Below are positions 26,667 to 36,239 of a DNA stretch of 64,000 bases, one piece after another. Source of the DNA: Empedobacter stercoris (GTDB lineage Bacteria > Bacteroidota > Bacteroidia > Flavobacteriales > Weeksellaceae). The position numbers and the translations under genes were made by a program. The stretch is from assembly GCF_965137335.1 (NCBI RefSeq), contig NZ_CBCRZD010000012.1. One strand, written 5' to 3'. Each line of letters opens with the position of its first letter. The first letter of the stretch is position 1. The notes beneath the pieces were generated by a model. That model saw only the letters and a program-made list of their open reading frames with translations. It searched no databases and was not told the DNA's origin.

Positions 26667-27074
26667 TTACTGAAAATCATCAGAAAACTCTTTTAATGTT
26701 TTATGATTTAATGTTTTAATTAAGTCAGATTCCGCTTTATTAAATAAAACTTCAAGATTTGCGTTCATTTGTTTTCCAATTGGACATTCAGGATTTGTTT
26801 GATTCATTTTTCCGAAAATATTTTCGTGATTTACAATTTTATAAACATCTCCAAGTAAGATATCGGCTGCATTTTTCGTCAAAAAAATTCCACCTTCTTT
26901 CCCTTTCTTCGAATTGATATAACCTGCTTCTTTCAAAAACCTAATTTCACGACGTACAACAACTGGATTTACATTGATACTTCCTGCAATAAAATCAGAA
27001 GTAATTAATTGCCCCTGAAATTTTTCAGCCAAAACTAAAATATGTATAGCTGTTGCGAATCTTAAATTATTCAT
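26667..27074 (-). CDS. Rrf2-family transcriptional regulator (cysteine-poor)
   Basis: A 135-residue winged-helix regulator of the Rrf2 type (helix-turn-helix about 25-60, GKEGGIFLTKNA wing). Unlike the Fe-S containing IscR/NsrR members it has only one cysteine (ECPIG), so it resembles the YwnA/HypR-like group, which sense disulfide or electrophile stress with few cysteines. It is divergent from the Crp-type gene and probably represses itself and the downstream oxidoreductase. Confidence 0.85.
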   Translation of the reverse strand: MNNLRFATAIHILVLAEKFQGQLITSDFIAGSINVNPVVVRREIRFLKEAGYINSKKGKEGGIFLTKNAADILLGDVYKIVNHENIFGKMNQTNPECPIGKQMNANLEVLFNKAESDLIKTLNHKTLKEFSDDFQ

Positions 27075-27182
27075 TTTAATGATTTAATACTTCAAAAGTA
27101 ATCTTTTATTTTAAATGTAACAAATTTTGATACATTATTATTGATTAAATTCTGCTAAATTTGTAAACATACTGCTATATGT

Positions 27183-27758
27183 ATGGAAAATTATAAAAAA
27201 CATTTATCAACAATCATTGATTTGACCAAAGAACAATGGTCAAAAATAGAAAATGAATTGGTTGTAAAAGAATACAAAAAAAATGAGTTTATTTTAGAGC
27301 CAGGTGTATATTCTGAAGACTATTATTTTGTTGAATCGGGTGTTATTCGTTCTTACACAATTGATGATAATGGGAAAGAACATGTACTACAATTTGGAAC
27401 AGAAAATTGGATTGTAAGCGATCGAAACAGCGCTTTCTGTAAACAAAAATCTAAGTTTTACATTCAAGCAATTGAAGACTCGACAGTGATATTGTTAAAT
27501 GAAAAATTGAATGAACTAATTATTAGTTTGAACCCAAATTATTTAGCTGCACAAAACAAATTGATTCAGAATCATGTACGTAGTTTACAAGACCGCATCA
27601 ATTTATTACTTGGTGCTTCAGCAAAAACGCGCTATTTAGAGTTTATGCGTTTATACCCCAACCAACTTTCTCGCATCCCCCAATGGATGATTGCCTCTTA
27701 TTTAGGAATCACGCCCGAGAGTTTAAGTAGAGTTCGTAAAGAAATTGCACATGGATAA
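27183..27758 (+). CDS. Crp/Fnr-family transcriptional regulator
   Basis: A 191-residue protein with an N-terminal cyclic-nucleotide-binding-like beta-barrel (about 25-115, ESGVIRSYTIDDNGKEHVLQFG) and a short C-terminal helix-turn-helix (IPQWMIASYLGITPESLSRVRKEI). This short-HTH class is abundant in Bacteroidota and usually does not bind cAMP with known affinity. Its last bases overlap the next gene, indicating coupling. A TAAATTTG -7-like element lies at 27156-27163. Confidence 0.85.
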   Translation: MENYKKHLSTIIDLTKEQWSKIENELVVKEYKKNEFILEPGVYSEDYYFVESGVIRSYTIDDNGKEHVLQFGTENWIVSDRNSAFCKQKSKFYIQAIEDSTVILLNEKLNELIISLNPNYLAAQNKLIQNHVRSLQDRINLLLGASAKTRYLEFMRLYPNQLSRIPQWMIASYLGITPESLSRVRKEIAHG

Positions 27759-28350
27759 TTATAGTTTTGAAATTTTTGTACCCAAAAAACCGAAAAAAAA
27801 CAACAAGCAAATTGTAAAATTGATTCTATCTTTTCTTGCTGTTACAGTAATCAGCTTTGTTTTTTTAGAATTGAAAGTTTTTAAAAATCAAACGTATTAT
27901 TACATTTTTATTGGACTTTTAGCAACAGTTGTGGCCTATTGGAATGGTTATTTCAAAAAACCATCAACAGAATTAAAAGGTAATTTTGATGGAAAACTTA
28001 CTTTCTCAAAAGATGGAATTTCAGTAAAAGATCAATTTTTTGCTGTTAAGGATTTATTTTCCATTGTAATTGATAATGATGATTATAAAGGAAAAGCAGT
28101 AAAATCATTTGGTGAATTTGAAACCCCAGAAGGTTCACACGGAATTAGTAATTTGATAACATTAAAAACCAAAGACAAACAATTCATTGAAGTTTATTTC
28201 AAACAAAATTCGTTATCAGAATTTTCGAAAATAGAGCCTTTTTTAATCAATTATTACAAAAATAATCTACTTTCCGAAGAAGATTTAATTTCGATTATGC
28301 ATTTAGAATATGACATCGATAAAAACGAATTAAAAAAGAAATTGAGATAA
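27751..28350 (+). CDS. Hypothetical two-TM protein
   Basis: A 199-residue protein with a basic N-terminus (PKKPKKNNKQ), two predicted transmembrane helices (about 24-43 and 51-67) and a soluble C-terminal domain of PH-like beta character (GKLTFSKDGISVKDQFFAVKDLFSIVIDNDDY). The frame can be read from a TTG at 27745, but ATG 27751 gives an 8-bp overlap with the Crp-type gene and is preferred. Its coupling to the regulator suggests a shared condition, but no function is known. Confidence 0.6.
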   Translation: MDNYSFEIFVPKKPKKNNKQIVKLILSFLAVTVISFVFLELKVFKNQTYYYIFIGLLATVVAYWNGYFKKPSTELKGNFDGKLTFSKDGISVKDQFFAVKDLFSIVIDNDDYKGKAVKSFGEFETPEGSHGISNLITLKTKDKQFIEVYFKQNSLSEFSKIEPFLINYYKNNLLSEEDLISIMHLEYDIDKNELKKKLR

Positions 28351-28419
28351 TTAAATCAACCTCTATTCTCTCGCTATCATTATTTAATGTAATTTTGTAC
28401 CACTTTAAAATAAAAAAAT

Positions 28420-29175
28420 ATGCAACCAACAGCAGAATGGTTAAAAACTTGGGAATCTAAAAGAGAATTTACTTTGGCTCCTAACGACTTAGAAAAATAT
28501 TTTACCGATAAAGAAATTGGTGGAGTTGAGATTGACCAAATTGATTTGGGAGAAGTGTCTTTGCCTTCAGGAAAGATTTTTGTGAATGATCCTTTGGGAG
28601 AATATTTATCAATGGATAAAGATCCTTATTTCCTTGAAACACCAAAAGGTAATTTTACTGTCACTGCAAGCATTGTAAAATTTGAAGACGATGGTGATGT
28701 TGAAAACTTAATTGGTTGTGTTAAAGTTGCTTTTACAGACGAAAAACCTGTTCGTTATGAAGAAGCAATGAAAGGAATCGAGTTGATTGAAGAATTACAA
28801 GAAGGAGAATACTTTGGTTTCTCAATCGAAAGTGGTTTAGCGACTATTGTTGATGCAGAAGCAAAAGATTCTTTTGTAAAATTTATCGATGAGTTCGAAA
28901 GTAAAGGTGATGTCAATTTATACGATGATTATTTTAACGCATTATTCGTAGAAAATGCTAAAAATAATCCTAAATATCAATCAGAAGAAGGAGATTGGAT
29001 CAATTGGACAATTCCAACAACAGAATTTAAATCACCAATTTTTCAGGCTGGTTTCGGAGAAGGAATCTATCCTGCTTATTTTGGATACAATGGAAAAGGA
29101 GAAATTGTTGCATTTTACATCCAATTCATCGATGCTGAATTAGAAGATTCAGAAGATGATGACGAATGGTTGTAA
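28420..29175 (+). CDS. DUF4241 family protein
   Basis: A 251-residue, very acidic cytosolic protein (tail EDSEDDDEWL). It shows the DUF4241 pattern: LPSGKIFVNDPLGEYL, a strand pair with F-x-V-x-A-S-I-V-K-F, FSIESGLATIVDAEA, and FGEGIYPAYFGYNGKGEIVAFYIQF. The family is widespread in contact-dependent toxin and immunity neighbourhoods and in isolated genes, with no proven function. Here it is isolated. A TAATTTTG -7-like element lies at 28390-28397 and a terminator follows. Confidence 0.8.
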   Translation: MQPTAEWLKTWESKREFTLAPNDLEKYFTDKEIGGVEIDQIDLGEVSLPSGKIFVNDPLGEYLSMDKDPYFLETPKGNFTVTASIVKFEDDGDVENLIGCVKVAFTDEKPVRYEEAMKGIELIEELQEGEYFGFSIESGLATIVDAEAKDSFVKFIDEFESKGDVNLYDDYFNALFVENAKNNPKYQSEEGDWINWTIPTTEFKSPIFQAGFGEGIYPAYFGYNGKGEIVAFYIQFIDAELEDSEDDDEWL

Positions 29176-29200
29176 TAGATTTTTCGATCAAATAATATTT

Positions 29201-29229
29201 AAAATCCTTCAAGAAATTGAGGGATTTTT
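29201..29229 (+). terminator. Rho-independent terminator
   Basis: AAAATCCTTCAA-GAAA-TTGAGGGATTTT (one T-G pair) followed by TTT lies 25 bp after the DUF4241 stop. Confidence 0.65.
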
Positions 29230-29277
29230 ATATTTAAAATATGTATCTTAAACTATTATATCTCATATTTAAATTGA

Positions 29278-29882
29278 ATGAAAAAACTCCTGTTTTTCAA
29301 TTTACTTATTATAGGAACAATAAGTTGTTCTAAGAAAGTTGATTATCAAAAAACAATTCAAGCAATTGAAGCTAATGGAAATTTATTTGATATGAATTAA
29401 GAGGAAAAACATATGTATTCAATAATCAAACAACTTATTATTTTTATCTTAATACTGATACAATTGAATATATAAGAGTTCTTAAATCAAAAATTCTGGA
29501 TGATTATAAAAGTTTTATTAAAAATTACGAGCATTTTCCTGCAAAAGTTAATTTCTATAAATACAATAATTCTTATTCAATCAAAGTTCAATACATAGAA
29601 AATAATGTCGTACAAACAGATAGTTTACCGATAAACAATAATCCAATGTTGTCTAAATTATTTATTGATTCAAAAAAGAAATACAACTTTTATAATAACA
29701 ATCAAATAGTTGGTTATTATTTTAATCAGAAACTTAAAACAAAAACATATAGTTTGCGCAACTATAATAAACTATTTTACACTAAAAATACAGAAAATAA
29801 AAATACTTACGATTTTAAAAATGAATATAAAATCTCTCAAAAATTGAAAGATAATTGGTATTTATTGGAACAAATTGAGTAA
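29278..29882 (+). pseudogene. Lipoprotein gene broken by a one-base deletion
   Basis: ATG 29278 opens a frame reading MKKLLFFNLLIIGTISC, a lipoprotein signal with the acylation site Cys17, but it stops at 29398-29400 after 40 codons. From about 29391 the reading continues one base out of frame as YELRGKTYVFNNQTTYYFYLNTD... without stops to TAA 29880-29882. Restoring a single T near 29390 joins the two into a protein of about 201 residues. The composition (Asn, Tyr, Lys rich) is uniform across the break. The function is unknown; the break is either a recent mutation or a sequence error. Confidence 0.75.
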
Positions 29883-29888
29883 AAACAA

Positions 29889-29916
29889 AAAACTCCCGCA
29901 AATGCGGGAGTTTTTA
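29889..29916. terminator. Bidirectional terminator
   Basis: AAAAACTCCCGCA and TGCGGGAGTTTTT form a 13-bp stem with a 2-nt loop between the broken lipoprotein gene and convergent dsbD. Confidence 0.85.
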
Positions 29917-29934
29917 TCTGTATATAAAAGATAA

Positions 29935-32007
29935 TTATTTCGATTTATATTTTACAATACCATCTTGTAACCATTTCAAGTAAACTTCTATATCAAGCTC
30001 TGCTTCTAATGGTTTAGAATAACGATTCAAATCTTTGTCAACCACAATATAGTATGGTTGTGCATTAGCATTAAAATGTTCAATCTCGAAAGCTGTCCAT
30101 TTATTACCAACTGTTTTTAAAGTTCTATTATTTAAATGTTTTGAAAAAACTTGTTCTTCCTTTGGTAAAGGAGTTTGCTCATCAACGTATAACGAAACTA
30201 AAACAAAATCTTCAGTCAACATCTTTTTCACACGCTCATCGCTCCAAACACGTTCTTCAACTTTACGACAATTTGCACAAGCATGTCCCGTAAAATCTAA
30301 CAAAATTGGTTTGTTAACTTTTGTTGCGTATGCAGCTCCTTGTTCAAAATCTTTGAAAGCAGGAATTCCATGAGGTCCAGCAACCATATTTGGATCATCA
30401 AATTTAGCAGTTGCTTGTCCACCTCCTACACCTTCGTGGAAACCACGTGGCGATTCAGAATAGGTCATTGGTGGCGTTAATCCACTTAACAATTTTAATG
30501 GACCTCCCCATAAACCTGGAATCATATAAATTGCAAAAGTTATCGATAATAATGCAAACAACATTCTTGGCACGCCAATCGTTTGCACAGGCGAATCTAA
30601 TTCTAATCTAAATTTACCTAATAAATATAAACCTAAGAAGATAAAAATTGCAATCCAAAATGCTAAGAAAATTTCTCTTGGTAACCAATTCATTTGCCAT
30701 ACCAAATCTGCGTTTGATAAGAATTTTAAAGCAAAGGCTAATTCAATAAACCCTAACGATACTTTGATTGTATTTAACCATCCTCCAGATTTTGGCATCG
30801 AATTTAACCATCCTGGGAACATTGCAAATAATGTAAATGGAATGGCTAAAGCCAAAGAGAACCCAAGCATTCCTACAATTAATGAATAATAATTTCCTCC
30901 TTGCGTTGCTTGTACTAATAATGATCCAATAATTGGTCCTGTACAAGAGAATGAAACCAATGCTAAAGTAAACGCCATAAAGAAAATTCCGATTAATCCT
31001 CCTTTATCAGCTCCTTTATCAGCTGCATTTACCCATTTACTTGGTAATGTCAATTCGAAAGCTCCGAAAAATGAAATAGCAAACACGATGAAAATAGCAA
31101 AGAAAGCTAAGTTTACCCATGGATTTGTTGACATTTCATTTAATACCGATGGGCCAAAAATTACTGTTGCTAATAATCCTAATGCAACATAAATAACAAT
31201 AATGGATAAACCATAAATAAATGCTTTTCCAACGCCTTCACCTTTCGATTTACTTTGTTTCGTAAACATACTTACAGTTAAAGGAATCATTGGGAAAATA
31301 CAAGGCATTAACAAAGCTGCTAAACCTCCTAAAAATCCTAATGAAAAGATTTTTATTAATCCATTATCATGTTTTTCGTTATCTGCTAATAAAGACTCAT
31401 CTACCTTTTTGATACTATCTTGAGTTGCAGGAACAGCTGCTACAGAATCAACTTCAATAGTGTCTTGTACAATTTCTTTTTCAACTACTGTATCTTTTAT
31501 TTCAGCTACAGTTTCTTCTATTTTTAACTCCTCTTTTGTTTCTTCAACTTGTGCAGTTGGCGTTAATTTTACGCTACCACTTGTTTCATCTGGTGGCAAA
31601 CAACGTTCGGCATCACACATCTGAAATTCGATTGTGTACGAAATATTTACAGGTTTATCACCTGTAACTTTTACTTTCTGAACAAATTTTACTTGGTTCT
31701 CAAAATACTTTTCATCTTGTTCAAAAATCTGGCTGTATTTATCGATACGTTTTCCTATTTCTCGTATTCCACCAACTAATTTTGCATTGGCAGCTGGTTT
31801 AAATGCTGCACTTGCTGGAATTCCTATTCCTCCATCAGGATGTTTTGATGAATAAAGGTGCCAACCTTTATCAATTTTTCCTGTTACCTCAATTTCAAAC
31901 TCATTTTGTCCAACCTCCTTCACCGAACTCGACCATTTTGCAGGACTAAATAATTGTGCGTTGACTAAAATTGGAAACAAAAAAAGTATCCAAAGTTTCT
32001 TTAACAT
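29935..32007 (-). CDS. dsbD: Thiol:disulfide interchange protein DsbD family
   Basis: A 690-residue inner-membrane electron shuttle that passes reducing equivalents from cytosolic thioredoxin to periplasmic proteins. Order: signal peptide; periplasmic DsbD-alpha domain with cysteines in CDAERCLPP (near 131-136); a linker rich in Glu and Val; an eight-helix CcdA-like membrane domain with cysteines in LMPCIFPMIPL and SFSCTGPIIG; and a periplasmic thioredoxin domain with HACANC. All three redox pairs are present. It overlaps the end of tilS by 7 bp. Confidence 0.93.
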   Translation of the reverse strand: MLKKLWILFLFPILVNAQLFSPAKWSSSVKEVGQNEFEIEVTGKIDKGWHLYSSKHPDGGIGIPASAAFKPAANAKLVGGIREIGKRIDKYSQIFEQDEKYFENQVKFVQKVKVTGDKPVNISYTIEFQMCDAERCLPPDETSGSVKLTPTAQVEETKEELKIEETVAEIKDTVVEKEIVQDTIEVDSVAAVPATQDSIKKVDESLLADNEKHDNGLIKIFSLGFLGGLAALLMPCIFPMIPLTVSMFTKQSKSKGEGVGKAFIYGLSIIVIYVALGLLATVIFGPSVLNEMSTNPWVNLAFFAIFIVFAISFFGAFELTLPSKWVNAADKGADKGGLIGIFFMAFTLALVSFSCTGPIIGSLLVQATQGGNYYSLIVGMLGFSLALAIPFTLFAMFPGWLNSMPKSGGWLNTIKVSLGFIELAFALKFLSNADLVWQMNWLPREIFLAFWIAIFIFLGLYLLGKFRLELDSPVQTIGVPRMLFALLSITFAIYMIPGLWGGPLKLLSGLTPPMTYSESPRGFHEGVGGGQATAKFDDPNMVAGPHGIPAFKDFEQGAAYATKVNKPILLDFTGHACANCRKVEERVWSDERVKKMLTEDFVLVSLYVDEQTPLPKEEQVFSKHLNNRTLKTVGNKWTAFEIEHFNANAQPYYIVVDKDLNRYSKPLEAELDIEVYLKWLQDGIVKYKSK

Positions 32008-33308
32008 ACTGTAATGTTTAAAAAGTTTTTACTTGTTTCTGTTGTTTTGAAACGTTCATCCAAACGATGGTTCACCACCCAAATAATTTGATCTTTTTGG
32101 TCACAAAGCAACCAAACCTTCTCTTTTTCTAACTTAGAAAGTTTCAAATCTTTCATAAACTTACTCATCAGTTTTTTTTGTCCATTCATTCCGATTGGAT
32201 AAAAGAAATCTCCCTCTTTCACTTTTCTTAGTTTAAGTGGAAACAAAATTGATGTAAAGTCTACTGTTTCTGTAGCGTTTTCGTGTGGATTTATCGATTT
32301 CACGAACTTCAAATTTAACGAATTGATTTCAATTAAATCATCAAAAATTGTTATTTCGTCTTCATTTTCTTCTTCTATTGGTTGAAGCAACAAATTCTCT
32401 CGATTTTTAACCAATCGATAAGTTGTTGATTTTATTTCACTTCCCGTTTCCGCATCCAAAAATTTCAGAAGTTCTTTACTCGAATAAAAACCATATTTTT
32501 CGAATAAATAATACAAAAAAGTTTCTAAAGGTTGAAGTGATTTTAATGGATTAATTTTAATCTTTATTGGATTATCTCCTGAAAATAAATCAGTTCTGAC
32601 TTCTTCTACTTTATTTTGTATAATTTGATAATTATCATTGATATGACTTAAACTTGCCAAAAAATTCTCATCAAACTGAGGATGAAGTTCTTTTAAAACA
32701 GGTGTAATATGATGACGAATTTTATTTCTGGTATATTCATCTGTCGCATTTGTGTAATCTTCTCGCCAACTAATTTCATTTGCTTCTGCATATACTAACA
32801 ACTCATTTTTTGTAAAGTTTAAAAGCGGACGGAATATTTTTCCATTATCAGTTTGCATTCCAATCAAACCTTTCAAACCTGTTCCACGAGATAGATTAAT
32901 CAAAAACGTTTCGATATTATCATCCAAATGATGCGCGGTAACCAAAATATCCAAATGATTTTGTTGCTGAACTTGCTCAAACCAATCATAACGCAAATTT
33001 CTGCAAGCCATTTCTACCGAATAATTACCTGTTTTTTGATAAGCTGCAACGTCAAAACGAACCGAATGAAAGGGAATATTCAATTTTCCACAATATTCTC
33101 TCACTAATGCCTCATCTTTATCTGCATCTACTCCACGCAATTGAAAATTACAATGAGCCACTTGAAAATTTGCAGAAGTTTGACGAAATAAATCCAACAA
33201 AATCATACTATCAACTCCCCCACTTACAGCTAATAGATAGCCATGTGTGTTAAAATCGTGTTGATTTAAAAGTAAGTTAAACTCTTGTTGAATGGATTTA
33301 TTTTTCAT
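32001..33308 (-). CDS. tilS: tRNA(Ile)-lysidine synthase TilS
   Basis: A 435-residue enzyme that attaches lysine to C34 of tRNA-Ile(CAU) so that it reads AUA. The PP-loop ATP site is LAVSGGVDSMILLD near the N-terminus, with the family segments THHLDDNIETFLINLSRGTGLKGL and REDYTNATDEYTRNKIRH. The C-terminal region (GDFFYPIGMNGQKKLMSKFMKDLKL) is the substrate-binding TilS_C domain. ATG 33306-33308 (MKNKSIQQ) is preferred to the upstream TTG at 33317. The stop overlaps dsbD by 7 bp. Confidence 0.95.
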   Translation of the reverse strand: MKNKSIQQEFNLLLNQHDFNTHGYLLAVSGGVDSMILLDLFRQTSANFQVAHCNFQLRGVDADKDEALVREYCGKLNIPFHSVRFDVAAYQKTGNYSVEMACRNLRYDWFEQVQQQNHLDILVTAHHLDDNIETFLINLSRGTGLKGLIGMQTDNGKIFRPLLNFTKNELLVYAEANEISWREDYTNATDEYTRNKIRHHITPVLKELHPQFDENFLASLSHINDNYQIIQNKVEEVRTDLFSGDNPIKIKINPLKSLQPLETFLYYLFEKYGFYSSKELLKFLDAETGSEIKSTTYRLVKNRENLLLQPIEEENEDEITIFDDLIEINSLNLKFVKSINPHENATETVDFTSILFPLKLRKVKEGDFFYPIGMNGQKKLMSKFMKDLKLSKLEKEKVWLLCDQKDQIIWVVNHRLDERFKTTETSKNFLNITVC

Positions 33309-33390
33309 GAAATACAAATGTTCGAAATTAGAAATTATTCCTGAAATAGTGTTACACTATTTTTCCTTGTTCTTATAAAATTTACCAATA

Positions 33391-33413
33391 AAAAAACCTG
33401 AAAAATTTCAGGC
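33391..33413 (-). terminator. Terminator after the Rrf2 gene
   Basis: On the minus strand CCTGAAATTTTTCAGG folds into a stem and is followed by seven T residues, just past the Fe-S type Rrf2 gene and before tilS. Confidence 0.65.
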
Positions 33414-33418
33414 AAAAT

Positions 33419-33826
33419 TTATTTTAAACTTTCTAATGATTTATTTTCAAGGATTTCTAATGTCGAATCTCTTAATTCTACCATTACCTTATTCAAAGTG
33501 CAAACGCCTTCGTTGGGGCAATCGTCGCATTTTTCGTAATAATTTTTACTAACACAGGGTAAAAGCGCAATTGGACCTTCTAAAACACGAATCAAAGAGG
33601 CTAAACTAATATCCTTTGCTTCTTTTGCTAAATAATAGCCACCACCTTTTCCTTGTTTTGAATTGACAAATCCCATTTTTTTTAAATCCAATAAAATTGC
33701 TTCCAAGAATTTTTTAGGGATAACTTCCTTTTCAGAAATTTGCCCAATCAATACTGGCTTACTACTTTCTTGTCTGGCCAAATGAGCCATCGCTTTTAGT
33801 CCGTATTTTGTTTTTTTTGATAACAA
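33419..33826 (-). CDS. Rrf2-family regulator with cysteine cluster (IscR/CymR-like)
   Basis: A 135-residue winged-helix regulator. The DNA-binding part (LIGQISEKEVIPKKFLEAILLDLKKMGFVNSKQGKGGGYYLAK) is close to RirA/CymR/IscR proteins. Four cysteines follow: Cys91, Cys100, Cys103 and Cys109 (LPCVSKNYYEKCDDCPNEGVC), a pattern suited to an iron-sulfur cluster, though with wider spacing than the IscR CxxxxxCxxxxxC. It probably senses iron-sulfur, iron or redox status. No operator was identified; its target cannot be read from the context. Confidence 0.85.
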   Translation of the reverse strand: MLSKKTKYGLKAMAHLARQESSKPVLIGQISEKEVIPKKFLEAILLDLKKMGFVNSKQGKGGGYYLAKEAKDISLASLIRVLEGPIALLPCVSKNYYEKCDDCPNEGVCTLNKVMVELRDSTLEILENKSLESLK

Positions 33827-33903
33827 TTTTATATGATTTAATTACAAAAATAACGTTGATAGTTGTATAAAACAAATATAAGATTAAAACGGTTGAAATG
33901 ATT

Positions 33904-35322
33904 TTAAAAATATTTCATCAAAAAATCAATTACCTTTTGGGTTGTAGAAGTATACGGATAATTAAGAAATTTGGATGGCGATAAAATACGATTTACGTGT
34001 AAGACTGGCTTCATGTGTAAAAAATCTTTAAACCCTTCATAACCAGTTGACGCACCAATTCCTGAATGATTAACTCCTCCAAATGGTAAATTCGGATGTA
34101 AAATATGAACTAAAGTTTCATTTATTACGACAGATCCTGAAGATGTTTGATTTTTAACTTCTTCAATAAAAACCAAGTTATTAGAAAATAAATATAAAGC
34201 TAAAGGCTTTTCTTTCAAATTAATATACTCAATTACTTCATTAATCTCTTTAAATGTATAGATAGGAAGTATTGGACCAAAAATTTCTTCATTTTCTATT
34301 AAAGCATCTTTCGGTATATCAATTAATAAAGTTGGTTTAATGTATAGTTCATCCTCTTTATATTCATTTCCAAACGGGCATTTCGCACCTTTTTCTAAAG
34401 CATCGGTGATCAAATTTTTTAATCGATTGTAATTTTGAAGATTTACTATTCGAGCCAAATCCTCTGATTGAGAAGGATTTTTTCCAAAAATATTTTCGAC
34501 ATGTGTAATAAAAGCATCTACAAATTGATCGCTGAACTCTTCTTTAATCACTATATAATCTGGCGCAATGCAAGTCTGTCCCAAATTGATCAATTTACCC
34601 CAAACAACTTTCTCTACCACTTCTTGCATCGGAATTGAACCATCAATAATCAAAGGCGATTTACCTCCTAATTCTAATGTCACAGAAGAAAGATGCTTAG
34701 CTCCTGCTTGCATTACAATTTTACCAACTTTCGGAGATCCTGTAAAATGAATATGGTCAAATTTTTTGGCTAATAAATAGGTGGTTTCATCAACTTGCCC
34801 TTCAATAACTGCAACATGATTTTGTTCAAAAACTTCGGATATAATTTTATCAAGTAGTTTAGAAACATTTGGACAAAATTCTGAAGGCTTCAATATGGCT
34901 GTGTTTCCAGCTGAAATACATGCTACAAGATGTAGTAAACATAACTGAAAAGGATAATTCCATGGCGAAATAATCAAACAATTACCTAAAGCTTCGGGCT
35001 GAATTTTTGCTTTCGAACCAAAAAAAAGAAGATTATTAGAAACAGATTTTATTTTCGACCAGCGATTCAACTTTTTTCGAAATAACCTAATTTCTGATAA
35101 AACAGGGAAAATTTCAGTTGAATCTGATTCAACTTTTGATTTTCTTAAATCAATAAACAATGCTTGCTCAATTTCAATTCGGTGATTAAGAATTGATTGT
35201 TCTAATTTTAGCAAAAATACTTTTCGTTGAGTAATAGTTAAATTTCGAATAGTTGATTTATTCTTGAATTGCAGTTCGTAAATCTTATCAATTTCCGTTT
35301 TAAAATCAGACATTTTAAACAT
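33904..35322 (-). CDS. Aldehyde dehydrogenase (class 3-like)
   Basis: A 472-residue NAD(P)-dependent aldehyde dehydrogenase. Signatures are PWNYPFQLCLLHLVACISAGNTAILKPSE, the GSPKVGKIVM turn, VTLELGGKSPLII with the general-base Glu, and the catalytic Cys in NLGQTCIAPDY. The ending GYEGFKDFLHMKPVL is typical of the short ALDH3 group, which oxidises medium- to long-chain or aromatic aldehydes; some members lie in membranes through a hydrophobic tail. The gene is not in a clear operon. The substrate is unknown. Confidence 0.9.
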   Translation of the reverse strand: MFKMSDFKTEIDKIYELQFKNKSTIRNLTITQRKVFLLKLEQSILNHRIEIEQALFIDLRKSKVESDSTEIFPVLSEIRLFRKKLNRWSKIKSVSNNLLFFGSKAKIQPEALGNCLIISPWNYPFQLCLLHLVACISAGNTAILKPSEFCPNVSKLLDKIISEVFEQNHVAVIEGQVDETTYLLAKKFDHIHFTGSPKVGKIVMQAGAKHLSSVTLELGGKSPLIIDGSIPMQEVVEKVVWGKLINLGQTCIAPDYIVIKEEFSDQFVDAFITHVENIFGKNPSQSEDLARIVNLQNYNRLKNLITDALEKGAKCPFGNEYKEDELYIKPTLLIDIPKDALIENEEIFGPILPIYTFKEINEVIEYINLKEKPLALYLFSNNLVFIEEVKNQTSSGSVVINETLVHILHPNLPFGGVNHSGIGASTGYEGFKDFLHMKPVLHVNRILSPSKFLNYPYTSTTQKVIDFLMKYF

Positions 35323-35480
35323 TTTAGAAATGTTAATTTAATGATTTTTTTTGGAATTTTAGCTTATTTAATTCAATCGTAAAAATGTAAAAGCACTTTT
35401 TAAGATTAATTAAAGTTATTTTGAATGAATCTTAATAAATAAAGCGATAGAGAATACAATCTTTAGTTAGAAATAAATTC

Positions 35481-36119
35481 TTAGAGAAACAGTTGATAAA
35501 TCGTCAAAATAGAAACTACGCTCGTTACACCGCCAATTACATAGTTGATATTTTTTAGAATAAATGAATTTTCTTCTGATTTTGAATTGAAAAATTTAAG
35601 ATACAAACTAAAAATTATCATCGAACCAATCACTACGCCTAATGCAAAAATAGAGCTATTAGGTTGACCAAAAACCGTAATTTTATATGAAATTAAAGTT
35701 GCGCTTAAAAAGACATAAAAAGGTATCGGAAAAACATTTACAGCTGATAACAATAATCCATATAAAAACTTATTCTTCTGTTTGACATCTCCTTGTTGTT
35801 TTAGTCTTTTATTTTTCTTTTTTAGGTCTTGTTTTTTCGCAAAAAATAGAAAATATATCGTAATCATTACAAAAACTGTTAATCCTACTTGCCGGAAAAT
35901 TTTAGTTACTTCTTCATTAAAATTAATGAATTTTGCTAAAAAAATGGCTAAATAAACTTGAATCGCGATTGTAATTGCTGTTCCTAACATAAAGGTATAT
36001 GCACTTTTAGTTCCTTCTTGTTTACCAATTTTCACCACCGTCATATTCAATAATCCAGGAATGGATGATCCAATAAAAGCTGTAAAAATTCCGATTAAAA
36101 GTAGTTCTAAATACTGCAT
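35481..36119 (-). CDS. LysE-family exporter
   Basis: A 212-residue membrane protein with about six predicted helices. The start LLIGIFTAFIGSSIPGLLNMTVVKIGKQEGTKSAYTFMLGTAITIA corresponds to the conserved PGP-like and substrate region of LysE/RhtB amino-acid exporters, although the usual PGPxN has become PGLLN. A basic cytosolic loop (KKQDLKKKNKRLKQQ) lies in the middle. It probably exports an amino acid or related metabolite. Confidence 0.75.
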   Translation of the reverse strand: MQYLELLLIGIFTAFIGSSIPGLLNMTVVKIGKQEGTKSAYTFMLGTAITIAIQVYLAIFLAKFINFNEEVTKIFRQVGLTVFVMITIYFLFFAKKQDLKKKNKRLKQQGDVKQKNKFLYGLLLSAVNVFPIPFYVFLSATLISYKITVFGQPNSSIFALGVVIGSMIIFSLYLKFFNSKSEENSFILKNINYVIGGVTSVVSILTIYQLFL

Positions 36120-36186
36120 TAAGTTTTTGTAAAAAGGTGTGCAAAGTTAAGAAATATACTTTTCAATTAAAATTAAATACATAAAA

Positions 36187-36213
36187 AAAACCACTCTAAA
36201 AGGAGTGGTTAAA
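36187..36213 (-). terminator. Terminator after valS
   Basis: AACCACTC and GAGTGGTT form an 8-bp stem; on the minus strand it is followed by a T-rich run. It lies 30 bp after the valS stop codon. Confidence 0.7.
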
Positions 36214-36239
36214 TCTTTATACTAAAATCTAATCTAAGA

